A stretch of 64,000 nt of DNA from Cognataquiflexum aquatile. Its GTDB lineage: Bacteria; Bacteroidota; Bacteroidia; Cytophagales; Cyclobacteriaceae. The position numbers were made by a program, and so were the translations under genes. The notes beneath the pieces are model-generated. The model saw only the letters and a list, made by a program, of their open reading frames with translations, was not told the DNA's origin and did not search any database. Shown one piece after another: positions 1 through 9,149 of this stretch; position 1 is the stretch's first letter, and each line of letters opens with the position of its first letter. The stretch lies in assembly GCF_003316845.1 (NCBI RefSeq), contig NZ_QMIK01000008.1:62001-126000 (forward strand). Reading direction: 5' to 3'.

Positions 1-1679
1 ATCGCCATCCAAGAGGTCGCATCCGCCTGTTCCAATTTCCCTTTGTAATGGTGGGCATGCGACCTGTCGATAACGGAGATATTATCAAGCCCTAGAAATC
101 CTCCTTCGAAAATATTTTTACCATCACTGTCTTTTTGATTGACCCACCAGGTAAAGTTGATCATTAATTTGTGGAATGCCCTTTCCAAAAACTCCTGATC
201 TCCTTTGCCTCCCATCATCTTTTTATCGATTTGATAGACCCTTTGGACTGCATAGGCATGGACGGGCGGATTGACATCGCTGAAATTCCACTCGTACGCA
301 GGAATCTGTCCATTGGGATGCATGTAGGATTCATTCAAAAACAACAAGAGCTGATCTTTGGCAAAATCCGGATCGATCCTCGAAAGCGGGATACAGTGAA
401 AAGCAGAATCCCACACGGCATACCATGGATATTCCCACTTGTCCGGCATGGATATGATGTCCTGATTGTATAAATGCCTCCAGTCACTGTTTCGGCCCTT
501 TTTTCTCTCTTTTGGCGGGACGTACCGGCCTGCATCTCCTTCCAGCCATCGTTCTACATTGTAATAGTAAAACTGCTTGCCCCACATCATGCCTGCATAA
601 GCCTGCCGCTGTATGGACCTCATGTCCTCATCCTTTACCCGATGCTGTATATCTGCATAGAATTCATCGGCATCATTTTTTCTCTCTTTCAGGATTTCGT
701 CACAAAGTTCAGTTGCCGCGGTTGATTTTTGGTGCATCATCCTAAACTTCACCACGCTTGAACCGCCTGCCGGGATGGTCATTTTATATATTGCGGCGGC
801 CTTGGTTCCGTAATTTGAGGGGTTCAAATATTGCGAATACCTGTGCACCACATAATCGTTGATGGCGTCTTTCAGGTACTTTTTATCGTTGGGAATGTGG
901 TACAGCCGCTCCCGGTTGGTCTCGTTGTCACAAAACTTGATTTCAGGATTTCCCTCAAAGCTTATAAAATAGTTTCCATTGTTGGGTGAAAATGCCTTAA
1001 TGCCATTTTCCTCTGTTTTGGAAAGCTTGGGCATAAAAGGTTCATGTCCGGTGTGCCAAGTTTTTCTAAACCAAAAGGTGGGCATTACCCATATTTCAGC
1101 ATCTTCTTTGCCTCTGTTATGGATCGTAGCAAACCCTGAAATATCCTCAGGATCCCTTTTGGCATATTCTAGAAAAATATCAAAATAGGCATCATTATCA
1201 AAAATCCCTGTATCGATCAGTTCAAATTCAGGGTCAGTTTTTGTTCTTTTTTTGTTTTCTTCCTTAATATGGGAATAGGGGAATTCATTTTGGGGATACT
1301 TGTACAGCATTTTCATGTAGCTGTGCGTAGGGGTGGAATCCAGGTAATAATAGAGTTCCTTTACATCCTCACCGTGGTTTCCCTGCGGTCCGGTAAGACC
1401 AAATAGGCGCTCTTTAATGATTGGATCTTTCCCGTTCCAAAAAGCCCATGCGATACAAAGATTCTGTTTGTTGTCCGAAATACCACCAATTCCTTCTTCT
1501 CCCCATCGGTAGGCTTTGCTCCGGGCTTCATCGTGGGTAACGTTGTCCCAGGCGGCACCATTGGGACTGTAATCTTCCCTCACTGTGCCCCACTGCCTTT
1601 CAGTAAGATATGGTCCCCATTTTTTCCACTTCTTTTTGCCTTCCCGGTCTTCCTCAAGCCTTAATTTTTCTATATTCAT
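1..1679 (-). CDS. MGH1-like (GH63-related) glycoside hydrolase, C-terminus outside the window
   Basis: Read by hand on the minus strand: an uninterrupted frame starts at an ATG at 1679 and runs off the left edge, giving about 559 residues. The N-terminus has the block WGPYLTERQWGTVREDY followed by AAWD and GISDNKQNLCIAWAFWNG, and the visible end has GGFLGLDNISVIDRS and LEQADATSWMA. These blocks are typical of bacterial proteins annotated as glucosidases with an MGH1-like (alpha/alpha)6 barrel related to GH63. Family members are near 880-900 residues, so roughly a third is missing. No signal peptide is visible, so a cytoplasmic role on an alpha-glucoside is the likely reading; the substrate cannot be told. 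The 225 bases upstream hold no gene. Confidence 0.8.
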   Translation of the reverse strand, partial: MNIEKLRLEEDREGKKKWKKWGPYLTERQWGTVREDYSPNGAAWDNVTHDEARSKAYRWGEEGIGGISDNKQNLCIAWAFWNGKDPIIKERLFGLTGPQGNHGEDVKELYYYLDSTPTHSYMKMLYKYPQNEFPYSHIKEENKKRTKTDPEFELIDTGIFDNDAYFDIFLEYAKRDPEDISGFATIHNRGKEDAEIWVMPTFWFRKTWHTGHEPFMPKLSKTEENGIKAFSPNNGNYFISFEGNPEIKFCDNETNRERLYHIPNDKKYLKDAINDYVVHRYSQYLNPSNYGTKAAAIYKMTIPAGGSSVVKFRMMHQKSTAATELCDEILKERKNDADEFYADIQHRVKDEDMRSIQRQAYAGMMWGKQFYYYNVERWLEGDAGRYVPPKERKKGRNSDWRHLYNQDIISMPDKWEYPWYAVWDSAFHCIPLSRIDPDFAKDQLLLFLNESYMHPNGQIPAYEWNFSDVNPPVHAYAVQRVYQIDKKMMGGKGDQEFLERAFHKLMINFTWWVNQKDSDGKNIFEGGFLGLDNISVIDRSHAHHYKGKLEQADATSWMA

Positions 1680-1904
1680 TGATGCGATTTCCAAATTGCC
1701 AGAACCGAATTTACCAATTTTTGGGTTTCTTGGTTCAGGAAAACCGATTATGAAGGACTATTTCTGGAAGTTTTTTTACCGCAATCGTTTTAAATCAAAC
1801 TTTTTCAAGGAATTAAATAGGGTCAATTTTCTTTGTTGGTCAAAAAAAAATCAGGCAATGAAAAATTCACCTCCATTCCAGGACAACAGAGTTTTTGCAG
1901 GAAG

Positions 1905-3077
1905 TTAAAGGGCAGGAATTTCCTCTGTGAAATCAATCAAGAAAACCTCTTTCTTATTTTGTAGAGAATGTCTCAGGAAATCATGAAAAATAAATTGAAA
2001 ACTATCTATCCATTCTTTGTCCGTGGTCGTCGAAGGAGTTACTGCTTTTAGATAGGCATCCAATTTTTTGAAATCAAATTTTTCACCAATCAACCCCGCT
2101 CCAGATATTTGGGCATCAATGGCATTGCAGGCCTGTTCATATTGGCCTTTGACAGGAACCATCAAGACTTGCTTTCCCAAATACATAGCTTCGCACACTG
2201 ACTCAAATCCTGCTGTGGACAATAATCCTTTGCAGGTTGCCATTTTTTCCAAAAACAATTTGTCATCCACCATGTGAATGGTCAGATTGGGCAAGGGCTT
2301 TTGGGAAATCGGTTCGTCTTTCTTATCCCAAAAGGCTTCAATTTGGATTTCAGGATTGTTTTTGGCTTCTGAAATCACTTCCTCTGCATACCCGGGATTG
2401 ACCATATAGGCCAGGAAAAAGTCGCCTTGGGTGGGGTTTAGATTTCTGACCTCTTTTCTCAATAAAGGTGGTAGCACATGGAGATTGTGGATTTGATGTG
2501 CCGGCATAGGTCTGAATGAAAGTGCCAAAAGCAAATCCGCACCGAGTGAAGTGATATGGGTATTGATCTTGAAAAGCAGTTTTTGGAGTGGCTGTCCCGG
2601 GGCAAACGGGAACTCGGGATGATGGATCAGATATTGGTGACCGATCACCCAAAACTGACAATCAGGTCTGTAAAGCGCATTGTATACTCCGCCAAGGATA
2701 TCATAGAAATTCAAAATGACATCCGGTTGGTGTTTTTTTACCAATTGGTCAATTTGCTCAAGGCTATTTTTAAAAGTCCTAAATTTTAACAGGTTTCTCC
2801 AAATGGTTTTTCCTAGATGGATAGACTTTTGTGATTTGTCTGTCACGAAGTTTGGGCTGTCAAAAAGATAGAGCGGAGCATGGATATTCCTTGAAACAAA
2901 TTCTGGGATTGCTCTCCTATTACTTTTCCCAATACAGACTGCGCAGACCTCATGGCCCATTTCACTCAGAATCTGCGTCATGGAAATCGCCTGCGTCATA
3001 TGGCCGCGGCCTTCCCCTTGGATGATGAATAAGAATTTCAATTTAGAAGAAATTGGGAATCTTGAGGTCATTTTCAA
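1905..3077 (-). CDS. GT-B glycosyltransferase, MurG/GT28-like
   Basis: A 390-residue frame with an N-terminal nucleotide-sugar-transferase signature (FLFIIQGEGRGHMTQA) and a C-terminal acceptor/UDP-sugar region (STAGFESVCEAMYLGKQVLM, then PVKGQYEQACNA) as in MurG-like GT-B enzymes. It overlaps the upstream metallophosphoesterase by 35 bases if the ATG at 3077 is used. A TTG at 3041, one base after that gene's stop, would start the protein right at the conserved LKFLFIIQGEGRGH block and removes a 12-residue tail with no conserved look, so I think TTG is the more likely start. The pair is probably co-transcribed and may act on a lipid-linked or cell-surface sugar. Acceptor and donor are unknown. 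Confidence 0.8.
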   Translation of the reverse strand: MKMTSRFPISSKLKFLFIIQGEGRGHMTQAISMTQILSEMGHEVCAVCIGKSNRRAIPEFVSRNIHAPLYLFDSPNFVTDKSQKSIHLGKTIWRNLLKFRTFKNSLEQIDQLVKKHQPDVILNFYDILGGVYNALYRPDCQFWVIGHQYLIHHPEFPFAPGQPLQKLLFKINTHITSLGADLLLALSFRPMPAHQIHNLHVLPPLLRKEVRNLNPTQGDFFLAYMVNPGYAEEVISEAKNNPEIQIEAFWDKKDEPISQKPLPNLTIHMVDDKLFLEKMATCKGLLSTAGFESVCEAMYLGKQVLMVPVKGQYEQACNAIDAQISGAGLIGEKFDFKKLDAYLKAVTPSTTTDKEWIDSFQFIFHDFLRHSLQNKKEVFLIDFTEEIPAL

Positions 3078-3891
3078 ACTTATTGAAGGCCACGAATTTC
3101 AATTCTGGGATTACTTCCATCACAGGCAATGATGGTTCTGTTTTAACTTTGAAATCAATCTCATTGTAGAAAATCAACTGCCAATTGCCATCGTGGTCCT
3201 CTGCCAATGCACTCATGGTCTCCACCCAATCCCCGGAATTGAGGTAGGTGATGCCATCGATGGTTCTGTTTTCGGCTTTGTGGATATGGCCGCAGATGAT
3301 CCCGTCACAACCTTTGGATTTGGCCATTTTTGCCAACTCTTCTTCATATTGATCGACGTAGGCCACGGCAGTTTTGACCTTTCCCTTGATATATTGACTT
3401 AAAGAAAAGTAAGGCATTCCTCTTTTTCTCCTGTGGTAATTGACCAGCCTGTTGAGCCAAAGAAGGAAAGTGTAGCCCACATCTCCGAGATAGGCAATCC
3501 ACCGCAGGTTGGTCGTGACACTGTCAAAAATATCCCCGTGCGTGATAAAATATTTCTTTCCGCAGCTTTCATAAATCATGTCCGCCTGAATCGAAAGATT
3601 TCCAATCTGAAGAGGAAGGATTTGGTCCAAAAAATCATCATGATTGCCTCTCAGGTAATAGACCTTGGTATGGTCTTCTTCCATCATTTTGAGCATTCTG
3701 TTAAAAAAACGCGTATGTTTTCTTTTCCATGAGCCGGACTTTCTGAGCTGCCAGCCGTCGATAATGTCTCCGTTGAGGATGAGGTTTTCACAAGTATATT
3801 GCTTGAGAAACCGTGCCACCTCCTTGGCCTTAGATCCCTTAGTGCCGAGATGCACATCCGAGATGACGATAGTTTTAAAATTGGTTTTCAA
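3043..3891 (-). CDS. UDP-2,3-diacylglucosamine diphosphatase-family metallophosphoesterase
   Basis: 282 residues with the full calcineurin-like metal site: SDVHLG (Asp12, His14), NGDIIDGW (Asp42), GNHDD (Asn83, His84), THGDIFD and GHIHKAE. It resembles the LpxH/LpxH2 branch, but the window has a second, more canonical LpxH at 8306-9067, so this copy may hydrolyse another phosphate or pyrophosphate lipid. It is the first gene of a two-gene unit with the downstream glycosyltransferase. A TAGATTTG -7-like element lies 17 bases upstream. Product class is certain; physiological substrate is not. Confidence 0.85.
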   Translation of the reverse strand: MKTNFKTIVISDVHLGTKGSKAKEVARFLKQYTCENLILNGDIIDGWQLRKSGSWKRKHTRFFNRMLKMMEEDHTKVYYLRGNHDDFLDQILPLQIGNLSIQADMIYESCGKKYFITHGDIFDSVTTNLRWIAYLGDVGYTFLLWLNRLVNYHRRKRGMPYFSLSQYIKGKVKTAVAYVDQYEEELAKMAKSKGCDGIICGHIHKAENRTIDGITYLNSGDWVETMSALAEDHDGNWQLIFYNEIDFKVKTEPSLPVMEVIPELKFVAFNKFENDLKIPNFF

Positions 3892-3907
3892 ATGGATTTG
3901 TTTTTCC

Positions 3908-3915
3908 CAAATCTA
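3908..3915 (-). promoter_or_regulatory. Bacteroidota -7 element (TAGATTTG)
   Basis: On the minus strand this octamer matches the TAnnTTTG -7 consensus and sits 17 bases before the metallophosphoesterase ATG. No good TTTG was found 18-20 bases further upstream, so the call rests on the -7 box alone. Confidence 0.4.
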
Positions 3916-4056
3916 AAAACCGCTTATAAACTAGGTGTGAAAAGGATGTTATGAAAATGATATGATTTTGACTATAAGCGCTTTGAATGTAAAAGCAAAG
4001 TTAATTGGAGGTTAAAATCCCTAATGAAAGTGATAAAAATTTAAAAATTGATTTCA

Positions 4057-5400
4057 TCATGCATTAAAAATCAGCTTAAAAGTAGACCCTTCCCCAAGCT
4101 TGGACTTGACTTGGATATTGCCTTTATGCCTGCGCATAATCTGCTTTGAAAGGCTCAGACCGATACCTGAGCCTTTCTTTTTTGTGGTAAAAAATGGAAT
4201 GAAAATTTTTCCCAAAGCTTCTTCTTCGATCCCTTTTCCGCTGTCACTGATTTCAATGATGATTTTTCCGGATTCATCGATGAAGGCCTTCAGACTCACT
4301 ATCCTGGTCACTGTATCTTCCACAGCCTGAATGGCATTTTGTATCAGGTTGATCAGCACCTGTTCGATCAATGTCTGATCTCCGAACAGAATCAAATCCT
4401 GTGGTTCCACACGCTTAATGAATTGGATTTGGTTGGCATCGAATTGGTTTTGAAGCAACACTTCCAACTGGTCAAAAAGAAGTTTCAAGCGAATAGCCTG
4501 AAATTTTGGTGTCGGGATATGGGCAAGACTTCTGAAATCACTGACAAAATTGATCATGCCTTCACTTCGCTTTTCGATCGTGGAGATGGCCATCAGGTAA
4601 TCCTCCAAGTCGCTTGCTTCAATAGGGGCGTTGGCGTCGATTTTGGATTCTATGTCCCCTTTTACTGTGGAGGCCAAGGAAGAAATCGGAGCGATGCTGT
4701 TCATGATTTCATGGGTCAGGACGCGGACGAGGTTTTGCCAAGCTTCCATTTCCTTTTCTTCGAGTTCACTTTGGATATTCTGCAGGGATACCAATTTGAA
4801 TTTAACATCCCTCAGGACAAGCTCGATCACATATACTGACAACTGCATGATCCCATCAGGATGGGCGATTTTGATCAGCTCGCTTCCTCCCGTCCTTAAA
4901 GTATGGATGGCGATATGGAGTTCTTTGTTGATTTTTTCAACCTCAGCGATGTTCCCCAATTGCTGTATGCTGAGCATTCTTTTGGCAGCAGTGTTGACAA
5001 TCTGGACTTTTCCCTCCTCATCAAAAGTGATCAATCCTATACTAAGGTGCTGAAAGACGGAGCGGAAATATTGGTAGTTGGCTTCTTTCTCTGCTTGGTC
5101 TTCCTTCAGTTTGGCGAGGATGGCGTTGAATTCTATGTGTAGGTCATCGGTGTCTGTCCCGTCAAACTTGACAGGATAGACATTGGAATAGTTGTCCTGT
5201 TTGATGTTGTTGAGAAACTGACGGACTTTTTTGAAGGAACTTTCGGCATACCCCAACAGGAAAATAATTTGGGCCAAAACCAAAATTATAAAAAGGGAAA
5301 TGGCAAAAACTCCGGCTCCATTGAGGATGAAGTAGGAAAGCAAAAACAAAGAAACCGCCAAGAGGATAATTCTCCCAAGCAGACCGACTTTATAATCCAT
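4057..5400 (-). CDS. Sensor histidine kinase, partner of the NtrC-like regulator
   Basis: 447 residues. Two hydrophobic segments near residues 9-28 and 32-51 anchor it in the inner membrane with almost no periplasmic loop, so it probably senses a membrane or cytoplasmic signal. A PAS-like region (about 105-205) is followed by the H-box VLTHEIMNSIAPIS with His230, then the N-box NLIQNAIQAV (Asn355), G1 box DSGKGI (386-391) and G2 box GSGIGLSL (410-417). The start codon overlaps the end of the response regulator gene by 11 bases, so the two are translationally coupled. This is the Bacteroidota NtrB/AtoS-like arrangement; the stimulus is unknown. Confidence 0.92.
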   Translation of the reverse strand: MDYKVGLLGRIILLAVSLFLLSYFILNGAGVFAISLFIILVLAQIIFLLGYAESSFKKVRQFLNNIKQDNYSNVYPVKFDGTDTDDLHIEFNAILAKLKEDQAEKEANYQYFRSVFQHLSIGLITFDEEGKVQIVNTAAKRMLSIQQLGNIAEVEKINKELHIAIHTLRTGGSELIKIAHPDGIMQLSVYVIELVLRDVKFKLVSLQNIQSELEEKEMEAWQNLVRVLTHEIMNSIAPISSLASTVKGDIESKIDANAPIEASDLEDYLMAISTIEKRSEGMINFVSDFRSLAHIPTPKFQAIRLKLLFDQLEVLLQNQFDANQIQFIKRVEPQDLILFGDQTLIEQVLINLIQNAIQAVEDTVTRIVSLKAFIDESGKIIIEISDSGKGIEEEALGKIFIPFFTTKKKGSGIGLSLSKQIMRRHKGNIQVKSKLGEGSTFKLIFNA

Positions 5401-6772
5401 ATTTTTCTAATCTTCTGTACAAAGAAGCCCGGGTAAGCCCAAGCTCTTTTGCGGCTTTGGAGATATTGCCACCGTTTTTGTCAATGGCTCTCTGAATGGT
5501 GCTTTTTTCCATTTCGTCAAGGTTATAAGTAGCCGTGGCGGCAATTTTTTCATTGGTGGGTTTGGCAGAGAGAAAAAAGAAATCCCTGCTGTCCAGCATA
5601 TCTCCCTCTGCCATGATGATGGCCCTTTCGATGGCATGCTGTAGCTCACGGATATTTCCCGGCCAATTGTATTTCTGCAATAGCTGAAGACCTGCGGGTG
5701 TAAAACCCTTGAAGTCTTTGCGGTATTTGTGCGAATAGGATTTCAGGAAATGGTTGGCAAGGGTAGGGATATCATCCTGTCTTTCACGGAGTGGCGGAAG
5801 GAAAATCTCTACGGTATTGATCCTGTACAATAAATCCTGCCGGAAAGTATTGTCCATCACCATCTCATGTACCGGCATATTGGTAGCGCAAATCAGTCTG
5901 ATATCAATGGGTACGGCCTTATTGGAACCAATCCTCGTCACCTCTCTTCGCTGCAATACTGTCAAAAGTTTTGATTGCAGGGGCATGCTGAGGTTTCCGA
6001 TTTCATCCAAGAAAAGTGTTCCGTTGTCTGCGATTTCAAACCTGCCTGCCCTATCGTCTTTGGCGTCTGTAAAAGCTCCTCGTTTATGTCCAAAAAGCTC
6101 ACTTTCAAAAAGTGTTTCCGTAATCGATCCCATGTCCACCCCCACAAAAATCTCGTCCTTCCTGTTGGACCTGTCGTGGATTGCCCTCGCGATCAATTCC
6201 TTTCCTGTGCCGTTTTCTCCCAAGATCAAAATATTGGCATCTGTCTGCGCTACTTTGTCAATGATAGAGAATATATTTTTCATCGAGGCACTTGCTCCGA
6301 TGATATCTGAATAAGGCTTTTTGAGTTCGGACTGAAGCTGTTTTTGTTTGGTGGAAAGTTTTTCGACCTGATTGTAACTTTCCTTTAACCGGGATGCTGC
6401 AGTCAGAGTGGCAAGGAGTTTTTCATTCTGCCAAGGTTTTAGGATAAAATCCGTAGCCCCTTCTTTGAGCGCTTTTACTGCCATCTCCACATCACCAAAT
6501 GCCGTAATTAAAATCACGACAGCTTTTGGATCGATTTCTTTGATCTGCTTGAGCCAATGAAATCCCTCTTTGCCTGAAGTGGTATCATCCGTGAAGTTCA
6601 TATCCAACAGGATTACATCAAAGGAATTGTTATTGACCAAAAAGGGGATACGTCGCGGATCTTTTTCAATGGTCACTTCCTTTGCATGTTTTTTAAGAAA
6701 CATTTTCGCTGCAAAGAGCAAATCTTCATTGTCATCTATGATCAGGATTTTTCCTAGTGGTTGGTTTTCCAT
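5390..6772 (-). CDS. Sigma-54-dependent response regulator, NtrC/AtoC family
   Basis: I place the start at the ATG at 6772 (MENQPLGKILIIDD) rather than an upstream ATG at 6841, because the extra 23 residues precede the receiver domain and look non-coding. Receiver domain: Asp13/Asp14, phospho-acceptor Asp57 in LLDMNF, Lys112 in LKPW. AAA+ domain: Walker A GENGTGKE (185-192), sigma-54 contact loop GAFTDA (232-237), Walker B GTLFLDEIGN (251-260). The C-terminus has a Fis-type helix-turn-helix (NISKAAKELGLTRASLYRRL). The canonical loop is GAFTGA; the Asp variant is common in Bacteroidota. It activates sigma-54 promoters when phosphorylated by the adjoining kinase. Confidence 0.95.
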   Translation of the reverse strand: MENQPLGKILIIDDNEDLLFAAKMFLKKHAKEVTIEKDPRRIPFLVNNNSFDVILLDMNFTDDTTSGKEGFHWLKQIKEIDPKAVVILITAFGDVEMAVKALKEGATDFILKPWQNEKLLATLTAASRLKESYNQVEKLSTKQKQLQSELKKPYSDIIGASASMKNIFSIIDKVAQTDANILILGENGTGKELIARAIHDRSNRKDEIFVGVDMGSITETLFESELFGHKRGAFTDAKDDRAGRFEIADNGTLFLDEIGNLSMPLQSKLLTVLQRREVTRIGSNKAVPIDIRLICATNMPVHEMVMDNTFRQDLLYRINTVEIFLPPLRERQDDIPTLANHFLKSYSHKYRKDFKGFTPAGLQLLQKYNWPGNIRELQHAIERAIIMAEGDMLDSRDFFFLSAKPTNEKIAATATYNLDEMEKSTIQRAIDKNGGNISKAAKELGLTRASLYRRLEKYGL

Positions 6773-6933
6773 GTTGTTTGGATTATTTCTTAAAAACTTT
6801 AATGAGAAAATGATGCCATCAATCAAAACCACCATTCCCATGACTCAGGACAGTAAATATAGAGACTTTATGTCCAAATGTGAACACATGTATCACAATA
6901 TCGGACACTGTCCGCCTCTTACCCAATTTGGTT

Positions 6934-6963
6934 TTTGATCCCTTACAAAAAGTCTTACCTTTG
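6934..6963 (+). promoter_or_regulatory. Bacteroidota promoter for slyD (TTTG-N18-TACCTTTG)
   Basis: A -33-like TTTG (6934-6937) and a perfect -7 box TACCTTTG (6956-6963) are separated by 18 bases. The predicted start is about 20 bases before the slyD ATG. The same spacing occurs in front of the lipoprotein gene at 13960-14778. Confidence 0.65.
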
Positions 6964-6989
6964 ACGATTCTAAAAAAAACGATATAATT

Positions 6990-7418
6990 ATGTCAGTTGC
7001 AACCAAAGGAAACGCTGTAAAAGTACATTACACTGGAAGACTTACAGACGGAACCGTATTCGATTCTTCATCCAACAGAGAGCCTTTGGGTTTTGTACTC
7101 GGAGATGGAAATATGATCAAAGGATTTGATGCCGCCGTATACGGAATGGCCATCGGAGAGATGAAAATTGTCACCATTCCTTCTATTGAGGCATATGGCG
7201 AAAAAAGAGAGGACATGATGATCGATATCCCTATGGATCAGGTTCCTGCAGATATCAAGCCTGAAATCGGGATGGAACTTTCCCTTCAGAATCAGGCGGG
7301 TCAGCCCGTTCCCGTGAAAGTGGTCCACGTAGATGAGGAAAAAATCGTATTGGATGCCAACCATCCACTTGCAGGTGAGGACCTTATTTTTGATATTACT
7401 TTGGTAGAAATCGGTTAA
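6990..7418 (+). CDS. slyD: FKBP-type peptidyl-prolyl isomerase, SlyD-like
   Basis: 142 residues. VHYTGRLTDGTVFDSS opens the FKBP fold and GDGNMIKGFDAAVYGM is the active-site region. The insert-in-flap chaperone domain follows (AYGEKREDMMIDIPMDQVP and on), before the fold closes with NHPLAGEDLIFDITLVEI. The lack of the His-rich metal-binding tail of E. coli SlyD is normal in this phylum. It is a cytosolic prolyl isomerase/chaperone. Own promoter upstream and a strong hairpin terminator downstream make it monocistronic. Confidence 0.93.
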   Translation: MSVATKGNAVKVHYTGRLTDGTVFDSSSNREPLGFVLGDGNMIKGFDAAVYGMAIGEMKIVTIPSIEAYGEKREDMMIDIPMDQVPADIKPEIGMELSLQNQAGQPVPVKVVHVDEEKIVLDANHPLAGEDLIFDITLVEIG

Positions 7419-7441
7419 TTCCTGGTTAAATTCATATAAAG

Positions 7442-7480
7442 GGAAAGCGTAAGATTCTGGTCTTATGCTTTCCTTTTTTT
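7442..7480 (+). terminator. Rho-independent terminator of slyD
   Basis: A near-perfect 13-bp stem (7442-7454 with 7461-7473, one mismatch) around a 6-base loop is followed by seven T residues. It abuts the stop codon of the convergent gene. Confidence 0.8.
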
Positions 7481-8309
7481 ATTTTCCTTTGAGTGGCGTA
7501 TTTTGTTTTTGATAAATCCGGATTTTGCTTGAATCAAAAAGTAATACCAATTGCTGGTTTACAAAAATCCCAAATGCTTTGAAATCATCCGGTAACGGGA
7601 AAGTTTCTTGTTTTTCCGATTGAAAGTCCAAAGAGGTGATTTCTTCTTTTTCAATGAAGTTGATGGTGTTTTTCCAAAAGCCAAAATTTTTCGCCGGATA
7701 GGCTTTTAGTTTTTTAATCAGATTCCCCTGATTGTCAAGGATAAAAATCCCCTCGTTTTTGATATTTAAGAACAACAGGTTTTGATATTCCCTTATGTCA
7801 GTTATTTCCAGAGAAGACCGGTCAAGGATCAGGTTTAAAGGCTGATGTTGGACCACTTCATTTCTCATATAATCAAATTGCTTCAGGGAAAGGTCGGCCT
7901 CATCAAATACCCAAATGATATTGTTGTTTCCGATGGTGGCAACTTTGGCAAGGATAATCAGGTTTAAAGGAATTCTGTTTTCTGCCACAGGATTGATAAA
8001 CCTGTCCAAAATCCTGTATTCCTGCAGGTCAGAGGAAAAAGTAAAAATATTGATAGTCCAAGCCGCTTCCAATTGACTTACGCGGCCTTGCCTGTGTGGA
8101 GAAAAATTATTGATGACATTTCCTGATTTGCTGTATTGGTACAGATTCCCTTCCGGATCAGTCAAAAAAATGAATCCTTGATTGTCCATGGATACTTTAT
8201 CTATCCTTGGAAAGTTGATTTCTTTATAATCTCCCCAATCCTTCTCCTGAGAAAAGGAATTTTGCCCAAGAAGCAAAAGGAGGGATAATATGAGCAGCCT
8301 AAGTTTCAA
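7479..8309 (-). CDS. Exported protein of unknown function, propeller-like
   Basis: 276 residues beginning with a Sec signal peptide (KLRLLILSLLLLLGQNSFSQ, cleavage probably after FSQ or just before). The rest has short repeated beta-type motifs (GFIFLTDPEGNLYQYSKSGN, EGIFILDNQGNLIKKLKAY), each with an aromatic/Asp turn as in beta-propeller blades. I do not recognise a named family. Its start overlaps the stop of lpxH by 4 bases (ATGA), so it is translationally coupled to lpxH and probably works at the periplasm or outer membrane. A link to lipid A synthesis would be inference from position only. Confidence 0.75.
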   Translation of the reverse strand: MKLRLLILSLLLLLGQNSFSQEKDWGDYKEINFPRIDKVSMDNQGFIFLTDPEGNLYQYSKSGNVINNFSPHRQGRVSQLEAAWTINIFTFSSDLQEYRILDRFINPVAENRIPLNLIILAKVATIGNNNIIWVFDEADLSLKQFDYMRNEVVQHQPLNLILDRSSLEITDIREYQNLLFLNIKNEGIFILDNQGNLIKKLKAYPAKNFGFWKNTINFIEKEEITSLDFQSEKQETFPLPDDFKAFGIFVNQQLVLLFDSSKIRIYQKQNTPLKGK

Positions 8310-9067
8310 ACGCCGTACTTTTTGATTTCAAATTCTTTTCCGTCAAATACACCATAAGTGAAATGGGTTACCCATTCGCCCAAGTTATAGTATCGGGCCT
8401 TGTTACCTACAGGCAAATTCAAAGGCAAGTGCCTGTGTCCGAATACATAGTAGTCAAAATGCTTGCTTTGCTCCACCTGTTTGCAATAGGCCCAAAGCCA
8501 TTCGTCGTCTCCTTTGAAGTCATTTTCGTTTTTGGCAATGTTGGTGATTCTGCTGTTGCTTGACCATTTATTGGCAATGCGCATCCCAATATCAGGATGA
8601 AGCCATTTGAATGCCCACTGACAGACAGGATTGGTAAAAATCTTCTTAAGCACTTTGTAAGAGTTGTCACCCGGTCCAAGCCCATCCCCGTGACCAACTA
8701 GAAATTTATACTTTTCAACAGTTACTTCTATGGGATGCTGGAAAACCGGAATACCGAGTTCTTTGGTAAAGTAGTCCTTCATCCAAAGATCATGGTTCCC
8801 GGTAAAAAAGAAGATAGGAATGTTTTTTTCTCTGAGATCGGCGATTTTACCCAAAAATCTGATGAAGCCTTTTGGGATCACCTGATCATATTCAAACCAA
8901 AAATCAAAAATATCACCAACCAAAAATATTGCCGCTGCGTCATCTTGGATTTCATTGAGCCAACTGACAATTTTTTTTTCCCGGTCACGGCTGCTTTTTT
9001 CATCAGGTGCACCCAAATGGAAATCAGATGCAAAAAAAATCTTTTTTTCTTGAAGTCTAAGATTCAT
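8306..9067 (-). CDS. lpxH: UDP-2,3-diacylglucosamine hydrolase
   Basis: 253 residues with the LpxH metallophosphoesterase motifs: SDFHLG (Asp15, His17), VGDIFDFWFEY, TGNHD, VGHGDGLGPGD and FGHRH. LpxH hydrolyses UDP-2,3-diacylglucosamine to lipid X, the fourth step of lipid A synthesis, at the cytosolic face of the inner membrane. Length and the FDFWFEY segment match true LpxH better than the paralogue at 3043-3891. It lies 17 bases upstream (in its own direction) of nothing but the coupled unknown gene, and downstream of the ftsH region, from which it is separated by convergent-free spacer. Confidence 0.9.
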   Translation of the reverse strand: MNLRLQEKKIFFASDFHLGAPDEKSSRDREKKIVSWLNEIQDDAAAIFLVGDIFDFWFEYDQVIPKGFIRFLGKIADLREKNIPIFFFTGNHDLWMKDYFTKELGIPVFQHPIEVTVEKYKFLVGHGDGLGPGDNSYKVLKKIFTNPVCQWAFKWLHPDIGMRIANKWSSNSRITNIAKNENDFKGDDEWLWAYCKQVEQSKHFDYYVFGHRHLPLNLPVGNKARYYNLGEWVTHFTYGVFDGKEFEIKKYGV

Positions 9068-9106
9068 GTGATTGTAAGAATGCGGTAAAGGTAACAGGAA
9101 AATAAA

Positions 9107-9130
9107 AAAGCCTCCAAATTGGAGGCTTTT
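9107..9130 (-). terminator. Terminator of the rsfS-ftsH unit
   Basis: On the minus strand, just after the ftsH stop, AAAAGCCTCC pairs with GGAGGCTTTT around a 5-base loop and runs into a T-rich tract. It separates ftsH from lpxH. Confidence 0.8.
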
Positions 9131-9149
9131 AAATAAGATTTAATGAAGA

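Noticed and set aside
5390-6841. Upstream ATG at 6841 as start of the response regulator
   Set aside because: The added 23 residues precede the receiver domain, lack similarity to it and lie in the divergent promoter space towards slyD.
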